From positions 124,001 through 188,000 of IMG/VR virus record IMGVR_UViG_3300049043_000112: a stretch of 64,000 nt of DNA. One strand, written 5' to 3'. This stretch comes from a virus. Made by a program: the position numbers and the translations under genes. Under the pieces are notes generated by a model. The model did no database searches. It worked only from the letters and a program-made list of their open reading frames with translations, and had not been told where the DNA came from. Numbering within the stretch: position 1 is the stretch's first letter; each line of letters begins with the position of its first letter. This document shows, one piece after another, positions 42,936 through 52,559 of the stretch.

Positions 42936-43649
42936 TTAAGTATTTAGTTTGTTCTCCAATGCCTCTATTCTTGCCTTAAGGTCTTGGTTTTCTTGGTCTA
43001 GTTCTTTAATCGCATTAACGAGTACTGGTATCATATAGTCGTGAGTGATACCAAGATTATCAGGGTCAGAATTATTAACAATGATTGGTTCATCACCTTC
43101 TAGAGACATTACCTCCTGAGCACTAAATCCATATCTCTTTCTAGGGTCTTTGACTTCACCAGTTTCTTTATCTTTAAAGGAATACTTAATCGGATTGACG
43201 CCTCTTAAGAAGTCACGTCCATAAGGAACTGCACCATAAACACACTTGTATCTAATGTCTGATGCAACACCCCACGCAATTTGGATACAGACCGTGGTAT
43301 GGTTTGCATTACCCATAACAATGCAGTTGGAACCAGTGATGGCGATAAGTCCACTAGGACTTCCACCTGACCCTGCATTAAATCCTATAGCAATATTATT
43401 ACTTCCAGTAACATTAGAAAGACCTGCATTTGTACCTAAGAAAAGATTACAGGCTCCACTGGTAATACACCAACCAGTTGCTTCCCCCATTAATATATTA
43501 TAATTAGCAGTACTATTTCTTCCTGTTTGGTTTCCAATCATAATATTGGAAAGTCCTATGATATTGGAACATCCAGTACCAGGTCCTATGAAAACGTTGT
43601 TGGACCCTGTTGTATTATTAAGTCCTGAATCTCCACCCAAAGAAGTTAT
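42936..43649 (-). CDS. S74 chaperone-capped fibre, C-terminal fragment
   Basis: About 237 real residues. The frame is entered from the fragment at 43618-45846 by deleting one G at 43636-43638 (FFG then GDSGLNNTTGSNN). A few last repeats lead to NANHTTVCIQIAWGVASDIR, YKCVYGAVPYGRDFL, NPIKYSFKDKETGEV and RYGFSAQEVMSLEG, then DYMIPVLVNAIKELDQ and a coiled coil to the end. This is the intramolecular S74 chaperone that trimerises the fibre and is cleaved off. Confidence 0.8.
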   Translation of the reverse strand: MTSLGGDSGLNNTTGSNNVFIGPGTGCSNIIGLSNIMIGNQTGRNSTANYNILMGEATGWCITSGACNLFLGTNAGLSNVTGSNNIAIGFNAGSGGSPSGLIAITGSNCIVMGNANHTTVCIQIAWGVASDIRYKCVYGAVPYGRDFLRGVNPIKYSFKDKETGEVKDPRKRYGFSAQEVMSLEGDEPIIVNNSDPDNLGITHDYMIPVLVNAIKELDQENQDLKARIEALENKLNT

Positions 43650-44390
43650 TATAAGAACCAGTAGTATTATTGACACCTGTATAATAACCAAACATAACAT
43701 TATGATTTCCTGTGGTGTTGCTACATCCAGTACGATATCCACCAAAGAAGTTATCAGTTCCAATGGTATTAGAACATCCTGCACGACGACCAATGAACGT
43801 ATTAGAACATCCAGTGGTGTTACAACGTCCAGCAAGAGGACCAAAGAAGTTATTATTTACTCCTGTGGTGTTGGATTGTCCTGCAAATCTTCCAAAAAAG
43901 TTGTTGTAATTTCCAGATGTATTGGCACATCCAGCATAACGACCAAAGAAGTTATTATCAATTCCAAAAGTATTAGAATATCCAGCACATTGCCCTATGA
44001 AGTTGTTGTTGTTTCCTGTAGTGTTGCAATAACCAACACGTTTACCAAAAAAGTTGTTATTAGTTCCAGTTGTATTAGAATACCCAGTAAGACGACCTAA
44101 AAAGTTATTGTATTCACCAGTTGTATTTGAATATCCAGAAAGACGACCAAAGAAGTTATTGTATGCACCAAAAGTATTATTATACCCAGCGCATCTTCCT
44201 ATAAAACTATTATTACCTCCTGTGGTGTTGCAGTATCCTGTTTCTGTTCCAAAGAAGTTATTATTACTTCCTGTGGTATTATAACGTCCAGCAAAACATC
44301 CAAAGAAATTATTAGAACTTCCAGTCGTTGTGGAACTACCAGCACCAACACCAGCAAAGAAGTTATTGGTACCACTGGTAATACTTGCAC
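43370..44390 (-). repeat. 51-bp tandem repeat array (17-residue units), about 20 copies
   Basis: Coding repeats of the form NNFFGxxAGxxNTTGxx. Positions 6-7, 10-11 and 16-17 vary (often Cys, Arg, Tyr or Asn). This is the smallest of three arrays in consecutive fibre genes. Some units share identical DNA with the other two genes. Confidence 0.9.
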
Positions 44391-45846
44391 CAGTTGTGGT
44401 ATCACCAATCTTGATATTCGTATCACTAAAACCAATTACACCACCAGAACCAATTCTAACAGTGCTATCAGTAATTCTAAGTCTTTCATTCGCTGCTAAT
44501 GTACCACCAGTGAAGAATGAAAGGGTCTTACCAATTCCAGCAACACCAATACTTAAACTACCATCACTGGTGTATAAGTAAGCATCATTTGCTCCATTGA
44601 TTGTCCAAGTAGACGTTGAAAATCCACTGTTGTTAATTCCTAAGTCTACAAAGTTCGTTGTATCACTACCATTATCTGCAGTTATAACAAGGTCAGCAGA
44701 AGCAGTGTTACCAGTGTTTGCGTTACGAATATTAACTTGAGTATAATTATTCGCAAATGCTGTGAAGTCTGCAACACAGGAAGTCAGTCCAGATAATGCA
44801 GGAGTTCCAGTTGGTGAAACTGTTAGATTATACGTTGGATTTGTAATTCCTATTCCAAAATTACCAGAAACATAAGAACCACCAACGACTTGTAGTGTTT
44901 GATTTGCAGTTCCAGAAGACGTTGCAGTACCGACTAGAAGAGTACCAACATTAACAACATCATTGGTTGTCAGTCCAACGTTACCAGTTCTTCCATAGAA
45001 CCCAGTAACTGCACTGGACGTAGCACCAGCAAAACCAATGTGTCTTACTTGAATTAAACTACCATTTCCAGGTGCTTCAACAAACGTTAGAATGTTTCCA
45101 GTAACACTATATGCTCTAACGTTCGTTGCGTCATTTGGATACTGAACAACACCGTTGATTGTAACTAATACGTTCTGATTGTTTGGTGGTGTTTTGGATA
45201 ATGCAAAGTTTGTTGTGGACCCATCACCAGTGAAACTATCAACGGTGTTGTCACTGGTATCAAACGTTGGATAATTATTTGCAATGACATTACCCCAGAA
45301 GACATCTGTGTTAACTGGAGGTGTTGAAAATACAATGGTGCTGTCTGCATCAATTCCAAAACCATCTGAAGGTGAAGAGGTATCACTTGGTTGTTGGAGA
45401 ACACCATTAATCGAAATCGTTAACTGCGCTGCTCTGGTGACTTGTGCTTTGGTGCCGTTGTTATAAGTCGCTTTGAACTTGGTGTTAATCCCATCAAAAG
45501 CAACGTTGATTGTATGAGTTGCTCCAGTTCCTAATGCTGTAAGAGTAATATATGTACTACTATTTGCGTTTGAAAGAGATGTTGCAAGTTGAATTGTATT
45601 TTGGTCTTGCTTGATAATATAATAATATGTACCCGACGTTAAACCACCAATTGCAGTTCCAGTGGTTGAATAAAGAACTCTCTGACCGGTAATAAAACGG
45701 TGACCAGTTAGAGAAATCGTTGAACCACTTGTAGACACAGAGGCAGAAGAAGACCCATCAAACGTCTGTGTGAACGTTGATATTTGGTCTAAAATCCGGA
45801 AACTGTTGTCTCCTGTTACAGGTTGGTTGCCGATATAGGAAGCCAT
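43618..45846 (-). CDS. 17-residue-repeat fibre, N-terminal fragment
   Basis: 742 residues starting MASYIGNQPVTGDNSFRIL. The N-terminal third is a beta-rich attachment region (VAFDGINTKFKATYNNGTKA, LVTINGVVQYPNDATNV). The middle is GIGITNPTYNLTVSPTG ('GIGttnP..L.v', the usual lead-in of S74 fibres), then the NNFFG repeats. Continues after one extra G at 43636-43638 as the S74 fragment. A TATAAATA late box lies directly upstream (45862-45869). Confidence 0.82.
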   Translation of the reverse strand: MASYIGNQPVTGDNSFRILDQISTFTQTFDGSSSASVSTSGSTISLTGHRFITGQRVLYSTTGTAIGGLTSGTYYYIIKQDQNTIQLATSLSNANSSTYITLTALGTGATHTINVAFDGINTKFKATYNNGTKAQVTRAAQLTISINGVLQQPSDTSSPSDGFGIDADSTIVFSTPPVNTDVFWGNVIANNYPTFDTSDNTVDSFTGDGSTTNFALSKTPPNNQNVLVTINGVVQYPNDATNVRAYSVTGNILTFVEAPGNGSLIQVRHIGFAGATSSAVTGFYGRTGNVGLTTNDVVNVGTLLVGTATSSGTANQTLQVVGGSYVSGNFGIGITNPTYNLTVSPTGTPALSGLTSCVADFTAFANNYTQVNIRNANTGNTASADLVITADNGSDTTNFVDLGINNSGFSTSTWTINGANDAYLYTSDGSLSIGVAGIGKTLSFFTGGTLAANERLRITDSTVRIGSGGVIGFSDTNIKIGDTTTGASITSGTNNFFAGVGAGSSTTTGSSNNFFGCFAGRYNTTGSNNNFFGTETGYCNTTGGNNSFIGRCAGYNNTFGAYNNFFGRLSGYSNTTGEYNNFLGRLTGYSNTTGTNNNFFGKRVGYCNTTGNNNNFIGQCAGYSNTFGIDNNFFGRYAGCANTSGNYNNFFGRFAGQSNTTGVNNNFFGPLAGRCNTTGCSNTFIGRRAGCSNTIGTDNFFGGYRTGCSNTTGNHNVMFGYYTGVNNTTGSYNNFFGWRFRT

Positions 45847-45861
45847 ATATGGTTTTTTAGG

Positions 45862-45869
45862 TATTTATA
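45862..45869 (-). promoter_or_regulatory. T4 late promoter TATAAATA
   Basis: Perfect T4 late consensus TATAAATA, 16 bases before the ATG at 45846, overlapping the stop of the upstream fibre gene. Confidence 0.75.
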
Positions 45870-48800
45870 GACCCGCAGCATCTAAACGAGCACGGATTTC
45901 TTGATTTTCATTTTGAAGAGTTTGTACAGTTTCTTTGAGTTCTGTGTTCTCTTGGTCTAATTCTTTAATCGCATTAACAAGAACTGGTATCATATAATCG
46001 TGAGTGATACCAAGATTATCAGGGTCAGAGTTATTGACGATAATTGGTTCATCACTTTCCAGCGCAAGAACTTCTTGAGCACTGAAACCATATCTCTTTC
46101 TAGGGTCTTTGATTTCTCCAGTTTCCTTGTCCTTAAAGGAGTACTTAATTGGATTTACATTTTTCAGGAAATCTCTGCCGTGTGGTACAGTTCCATAGAC
46201 GCACTTGTATCTGATGTCTGATGCAACACCCCAAGCAATTTGGATGCAAGCTGTTGTGTGGTTTGCATTACCCATAACAATTTGGTTACCAGTGGTGGTG
46301 AAATTGATAAGACCACTTGGAGTTCCACCTGTTGTTCCTGCACGATGTCCAATTGCAATATTGTTGACTGCTGTTGTGTTATTAACTCCCGAAAGACCGC
46401 CGATAAAAACATTACAAGTTCCTGTAGTGTTATTAGAACCAGCACTATCTCCAAAAAATGAATTATAGCATCCAGTTGTAGTTTTGCAACCTGCATCGGC
46501 ACCAAAGAAGTTGTTATTAGTTGCTGTGGTGTTACAACGTCCAGCATTATTACCAAAGAAGTTGTTATTAACACCAATAGTATTTGCAAGTCCTGCATAT
46601 TTTCCAATAAAATTATTAAAGCATCCTGTCGTATTACTAGACCCTGCATAAACTCCAATAAAAACATTGCAAGAAGCAGTGGTATTGCAACGTCCAGCAG
46701 CTTGACCAACAAAAATATTTCTAGTTCCAGTAGTATTTGCACATCCTGCAAGATATCCAAAGAAGTTATTATAACATCCAGTGGTATTGCAAAATCCTGC
46801 AAGATTACCAAAGAAATTATTAAGTCTACCAGTAGTATTAGAATATCCAGCACATTGCCCTATGAAGTTATTGTTGTCTCCTGTGGTGTTTGAGTATCCT
46901 GCATAACGACCGAAGAAATTATTATTGGACCCTGTGGTATTTTTCCACCCAGAACGATATGCAAGAAAAAGATTATTATTTCCAAAAGTGTTACAAAATC
47001 CTGCTTGATATCCTATAAAAGTGTTGCAAGTTCCAGTAGTACTACTATATCCAGCACTATCACCTATAATAATATTTCCGCTTCCTGTAGTATTAGATTT
47101 ACCTGCTTCACGACCAATAAAAGTATTATAACCACCAAAAGTATTAGAACATCCCGCGATGTTACCTATGAAGGTGTTGTTGTTTCCTGTGGTGTTTGAT
47201 TGTCCTGCTTGCAATCCAAAGAAGTTATTATGAGTTCCTGTAGTGTTGCTTCTACCTGCATAATAACCAAAGAAGTTATTATGAGTTCCAGTGGTATTAC
47301 ACCATCCAGATTGAGCACCAAAGAAGTTATTATAACATCCTGTTGTATTAGCGCATCCTGCACCATACCCAATAAAGTTATTATATCTACCAAACGTATT
47401 AACACGTCCCGATATTTGACCTATAAAATTATTATTGTTTCCTGTGGTATTACAACAACCTGCAAGAGAACCAAAGAAGTTATTGTTTGACCCAGTGGTG
47501 TTATTTTGCCCTGCACGTAATCCAATAAAGTTATTATATCCACCAAAAGTATTAGAACATCCAGCACGATTACCTATGAAATTGTTATTATTTCCTGTGG
47601 TGTTTGAGTATCCTGCAGCATATCCGCCAAAGAAATTAAAAATACCAAAAGTATTGGAATATCCAGCACATTGCCCTATGAAGTTGTTGTTGGACCCTGT
47701 GGTGTTTTGATTACCTGCACTTAATCCAATAAAGTTATTATGATTTCCTGTAGTATTAACACATCCAGCACCAAGTCCAAAGAAGTTATTATGGCATCCA
47801 GTAGTATTATTACGCCCCGCATTAGCACCAAAGAAGTTATTATAACATCCAGTAGTGTTATATTTTCCTGCTCCAGTTCCAGAGAAATTATTAAAGTTTC
47901 CAAAAGTATTAGAATATCCAGCACATCTTCCTATGAAGTTGTTGTTGTTTCCTGTGGTATTCGAGTACCCTGCTTGATATCCACCAAAGAAGTTATTAGA
48001 CCCTGTGGTGTTGCTTCTGCCTGCAGCATAACCACCAAAGAAATTATGACTTCCTGTAGTATTAAAACGTCCTGCATAAAAACCAAAGAAATTATTACAA
48101 CTTCCCGTGGTATTTTCTTGTCCAGCACGACCACCAATAAAGTTATTAAAACCTCCTGTAGTATTACAACATCCAGCATTAACACCAAAGAAATTATTAT
48201 AGCAACCAGTAGTGTTAAACCTTCCTGCACTAAGACCAAAGAAGTTATTAAAAAATCCAGTAGTATTACACCATCCAGCACCACATCCAAAGAAATTATT
48301 ATGACATCCAAAAGTATTAGAATATCCAGCACATTGCCCTATGAAGTTGTTGTTGGAACCGGTGGTGTTATAATATCCCGTAAGTTCTCCAAAAAAGTTA
48401 TTGTCTGTACCAATAGTATTAAAATATCCAGCACATTTTCCTATAAAGTTGTTATCGTTTCCTGTGGTGTTGCAACGACCTGCATTAAATCCTAAGAAGT
48501 TGTTAAAAGACCCTGTAGTATTTTCACGTCCTGCAGTATTTCCTAAAAAGTTATTATGACATCCTCCAGTATTGCACTGTCCAGCATTTAAACCAATAAA
48601 ATTATTTCTAGAACCAGAAACATTATTTTGTCCAGCATAAGCACCAATAAAGTTATTAAATATTCCTATTGTATTGCAACGTCCAGCATAAGCACCAATA
48701 AAGTTATTAAAACAACCAGTTGTAACATTTGCACCGGTGAAACTATTACCAATGCTGATATTCGTGTCATTAAACCCAATGGTTCCACCGACTTGTAACT

Positions 48801-49161
48801 TAACCAGTGGATTTGTGGTTCCTATACCGACAGAACCAGAAACATAAGCACCACCAACAACCTGTAAGTCTTGATTGGCAGTATTAGTACTTGAACCCGT
48901 ACCAATCAATACAGGTCCATTCACGAATGTACCTACACCAGTAACTTGTAGGTCTGCAAAAGTATTAGGACCAACTGATATAACACTCTCTATGGTCGCT
49001 GCAGTAACGGCATCAAGAGAAGCAATGTTTTGAAGTTCTCTGGCACCTGAAACAACTTGTGTCGAACCAACACTTAACGCAGAGATTGTGGTAACACCTG
49101 ATAAAGAAATACCAGTTGCTATACCAAGACTTGTAATCTGAGTGAGACCTTCAAGTGCCAT
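45865..49161 (-). CDS. 17-residue-repeat tail fibre with S74 chaperone
   Basis: A 1098-residue intact protein. N-terminal head-like region MALEGLTQITSLGIATGISL, then LQNIASLDAVTAATIESVIS and VGIGTTNPLVKLQVGGTIGF. About 47 NNFFGxxAGxxNTTG repeats follow (residues about 145-940), then NANHTTACIQIAWGVASDIR, NPIKYSFKDKETGEIKDPRK, RYGFSAQEVLALES and a terminal coiled coil. The repeated beta-roll units form a trimeric shaft. The C-terminal S74 domain is 80% like that of the preceding gene by eye. It lies after a TATAAATA late promoter. Confidence 0.9.
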   Translation of the reverse strand: MALEGLTQITSLGIATGISLSGVTTISALSVGSTQVVSGARELQNIASLDAVTAATIESVISVGPNTFADLQVTGVGTFVNGPVLIGTGSSTNTANQDLQVVGGAYVSGSVGIGTTNPLVKLQVGGTIGFNDTNISIGNSFTGANVTTGCFNNFIGAYAGRCNTIGIFNNFIGAYAGQNNVSGSRNNFIGLNAGQCNTGGCHNNFLGNTAGRENTTGSFNNFLGFNAGRCNTTGNDNNFIGKCAGYFNTIGTDNNFFGELTGYYNTTGSNNNFIGQCAGYSNTFGCHNNFFGCGAGWCNTTGFFNNFFGLSAGRFNTTGCYNNFFGVNAGCCNTTGGFNNFIGGRAGQENTTGSCNNFFGFYAGRFNTTGSHNFFGGYAAGRSNTTGSNNFFGGYQAGYSNTTGNNNNFIGRCAGYSNTFGNFNNFSGTGAGKYNTTGCYNNFFGANAGRNNTTGCHNNFFGLGAGCVNTTGNHNNFIGLSAGNQNTTGSNNNFIGQCAGYSNTFGIFNFFGGYAAGYSNTTGNNNNFIGNRAGCSNTFGGYNNFIGLRAGQNNTTGSNNNFFGSLAGCCNTTGNNNNFIGQISGRVNTFGRYNNFIGYGAGCANTTGCYNNFFGAQSGWCNTTGTHNNFFGYYAGRSNTTGTHNNFFGLQAGQSNTTGNNNTFIGNIAGCSNTFGGYNTFIGREAGKSNTTGSGNIIIGDSAGYSSTTGTCNTFIGYQAGFCNTFGNNNLFLAYRSGWKNTTGSNNNFFGRYAGYSNTTGDNNNFIGQCAGYSNTTGRLNNFFGNLAGFCNTTGCYNNFFGYLAGCANTTGTRNIFVGQAAGRCNTTASCNVFIGVYAGSSNTTGCFNNFIGKYAGLANTIGVNNNFFGNNAGRCNTTATNNNFFGADAGCKTTTGCYNSFFGDSAGSNNTTGTCNVFIGGLSGVNNTTAVNNIAIGHRAGTTGGTPSGLINFTTTGNQIVMGNANHTTACIQIAWGVASDIRYKCVYGTVPHGRDFLKNVNPIKYSFKDKETGEIKDPRKRYGFSAQEVLALESDEPIIVNNSDPDNLGITHDYMIPVLVNAIKELDQENTELKETVQTLQNENQEIRARLDAAGL
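46345..48730 (-). repeat. 51-bp tandem repeat array (17-residue units), about 47 copies
   Basis: Same unit as the neighbouring arrays: NNFIGxxAGxxNTTGxx. The conserved Asn-Thr-Thr-Gly and Phe-Gly turns fit a trimeric beta-roll. Some units carry Thr-Phe-Gly instead of Thr-Thr-Gly (SNTFG), often after QCAGY. Confidence 0.92.
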
Positions 49162-49175
49162 TTTTGTTTTTTAAG

Positions 49176-49183
49176 TATTTATA
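49176..49183 (-). promoter_or_regulatory. T4 late promoter TATAAATA
   Basis: Perfect TATAAATA followed by CTTAAAAAA, 15 bases before the ATG at 49161. Confidence 0.75.
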
Positions 49184-49194
49184 GACGTGTTCTT

Positions 49195-52100
49195 TCAGTT
49201 TATTTTATTTTCTAAAGCTTCAATTCTGCTTCTTAAGTCTTGGTTTTCTTGTTTGACTTCTGTGAGTTCAGTGTCGAGTTCTTTGATTGCATTAATCAAG
49301 TACCAAGTTAGATTAGAAGTATCAACACTATAAACACCAGTGCTTTCTTGCTTAACAATTTCTGGTAATACTTCTAGTGCCTCTTGAGCGATTAGACCAA
49401 TTTGTACTCCTTCTTTGTTGATTGCAGTGTGCTCTGGAAGTTCAGTAATTTCTTCTGGTTTTCTATATTCGAAATTACGAACTCGGAATGCATTAATGAT
49501 TTCTAAACCAACAGTGTTATCTACAATGTTCTTTTTAATTCTTTCATCTGATGTAGTAGACCAAGTGGAACTATTATTACCTTGATAAATTCCACCACCA
49601 CCAGCATTGATAAAACCGGTTTGTGATCCCTTGCCCACTATCCAAGCGCCATTATGAGCAGCGATAACCATTTCACAATTCACACCTGTACCCGAAGCAC
49701 AAGATGCATAACCTATAAAAGTATTACCCTGTCCTGTTGAGGCAACCTGACCTGCTTGAAATCCTAAGAAAGTATTTTGAGCTCCAGTGGTAAGGTTTTG
49801 ACCCGCTTGAGCACCTAAAAAGACATTATTACTTCCAGCGGTAAGGGAATATCCAGCATTACATCCTAAAGCTGTATTGCAAGTTCCAACTGTATTGTAA
49901 CGTCCCGCATTACATCCTAAAAAGACATTATGAGATCCACATGTGTTTGTAACTCCTGCTTCTCTACCAATAAAAACGTTATGAGTTCCAACAGTATTGC
50001 TAAATCCTGCAGCATAACCAATAAAGACATTGCAAGTACCTGTAGTATTTCTTTCTCCAGCAGAAGTTCCAAAAAATATATTATAAGATCCAGTGGTATT
50101 ACAACGTCCAGCATTCTGTCCCATAAAGGCGTTGTTAGATCCTGTGGTGTTGTTAAGTCCAGCAAGAAAACCGAAGAAAGTGTTGTGGTTTCCTGTGGTA
50201 TTTGCACATCCTGCACGACATCCAAAGAAGTTATTGCTGTTTCCAGTGGTGTTGCAAAGCCCTGCAAGATATCCAAAGAAATTGTTGTAACATCCAGTGG
50301 TATTATAACGTCCTGCCTGAGAACCCATAAAGACATTATAGGAACCATAACTATTGCATTGACCTGCTCTTCTTCCTATAAAAGTATTATGACTTCCAGT
50401 GGAATTAAAGCATCCTGCATAGAAACCAAAGAAGTTGTTGTTGCCTCCTGTAGTGTTAGATTGTCCTGCACTCTGTCCAATAAAGTTATTATTTGCACCA
50501 AAAGTATTAGCGTATCCAGCACATTGCCCTATGAAGTTGTTGTTGTTTCCTGTGGTGTTTGAGTATCCAGTATAACGACCGAAGAAATTATTATTAGACC
50601 CTGTGGTATTTAATTGTCCTGCACGTACTCCAAAGAAGTTATTGCAACCTCCTGTGGTCGTGAAATATCCAGCATATTTTCCAAAGTAATTATTATAAGC
50701 ACCAGTGGTGTTAGCAAGACCAGCAGCTCTACCTAAGAAGTTATTATATGCACCAAAGGTATTGCATCTACCTGCACTACTTCCAATAAAGTTATTAAAT
50801 GAACCAGTCGTATTACACCATCCTGTAAGAGGACCAATGAAATTATTATTATCACCAAAAGTATTAGCAAATCCAGAACATTGCCCTATGAAGGTGTTGT
50901 TGGACCCTGTGGTGTTTGAGTATCCAGTATTAAATCCAAAGAAGTTATTATTACTACCAAAAGTATTAGCGTATCCAGCAAAAACACCAATAAAATTATT
51001 ACTATTTCCAGTAGTATTGAGCCAACCTGTACCACGACCAAAGAAGGTATTATAAGAACCAGTGGTGTTACAGTATCCGGCAAAACATCCAAAAAAGTTA
51101 TTAGCAATTCCAGTCAGATTATAACGACCTGCAGCATAACCTATAAATTGATTATATCTACCAAAACTATTTGTTGTTCCTGTTAAAGCTCCGATAAAAG
51201 TATTAAAACCTCCTGTAGTATTAGAACGTCCAGCAGCCCATCCTAAGAAAGTATTATAGTTTCCAAAAGTATTATTACATCCTGCCCTATCACCAATAAA
51301 AATATTTCCATTTCCAGTTGTATTTTTATACCCACCTAAACAACCAGCAAAGAAATTACACCCACCAAAAGTATTAAACTGACCGGCAGCGTATCCAATA
51401 AAAGTATTATGATTTCCAGTGGTGTTGCAATATCCACTAGTGTACCCAAAGAAGTTGTTATGACATCCTGTAGTATTATTAATTCCAGCAAGAGGACCAA
51501 AGAAGTTATTGCAATTTCCAGTAGTATTACATCTACCTGCGGAAGAACCAAAGAAATTATTGGAAGTCCCTGTAGTGTTACAATACCCAGCAAGAGGACC
51601 AAAGAAGTTATTGTTTCCACCAAAAGTATTAGAAAATCCAGCACATTGCCCTATAAAAATATTATCGCTTCCTGTTGTGTTTGAATATCCAGCATTAACA
51701 CCAAAAAAGTTGTTAGTATATCCAGTAGTATTGCTATAACCTGCTTGATATCCAAAGAAGTTATTATTACTTCCCGATGTATTTGCAATTCCAGAAAAAC
51801 GACCTAAGAAGTTATTATAAGCACCAAAAGTATTAGAATATCCAGCACATTGCCCTATGAAGTTGTTGTTGTTTCCTGTGGTGTTACTTGCACCTGCTTG
51901 ATATCCACCGAAGAAATTAAAACTTCCAGTAGTATTACATACACCTGCAACACGACCAAAGAAGTTGTTATGACATCCAAAAGTATTAGCAAATCCAGCA
52001 GAAGAACCAATAAAATTATTACAACCTCCAGTGGTGTTATTACATCCTGAACGTTCACCAATAAAAATATTGCAACAACCAAAAGTATTACAAAATCCAG

Positions 52101-52559
52101 AACATCTTCCTATAAAGACATTATCGTTTCCTGTAGTATTACTTCTACCAGAACTTATACCAAAGAAGTTATTATTTGACCCTGTAGTATTATAACGTCC
52201 TGCAGCAAGACCAAAGAAGTTATTATAATTTCCAGTGGTATTACAACGACCTGCAAAACGACCAATGAAGTTATTATAACCACCAAAAGTATTAGCAAAT
52301 CCCGCACAGGTACCTATAAATGTGTTGTAGTTTCCTGTAGTATTACAACGTCCTGCCTGGTTTCCAAAGAAATTATTGTTACAACCAGTTGTATTTTCTC
52401 TTCCAGCATTAACTCCTAAGAAATTATTAGAACTACCAGTAGTAGTTTTATAACCACCATAACGTCCAAAGAAGTTATTATAACACCCAGTGGTGCTAAA
52501 ATACCCAGCAAATTGCCCTAAGAAATTATTACAAGAACCAAAAGTATTGCAATAACCAG
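49195..52559 (-). CDS. 17-residue-repeat fibre, C-terminal fragment with S74 chaperone
   Basis: About 1120 residues, open without a stop from 52559 to 49195 but with no ATG, GTG or TTG until 50328, so gene callers see only the last 377 residues. The join to the next fragment is one lost G at 52560-52562. The repeats end near residue FIGYASCASGTGVNCEM; the C-terminus has TTSDERIKKNIVDNTVGLEI, EGVQIGLIAQEALEVLPEIV and SNLTWYLINAIKELD, a different S74 subtype from its two neighbours (classical SDERIKKNI form). Confidence 0.85.
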
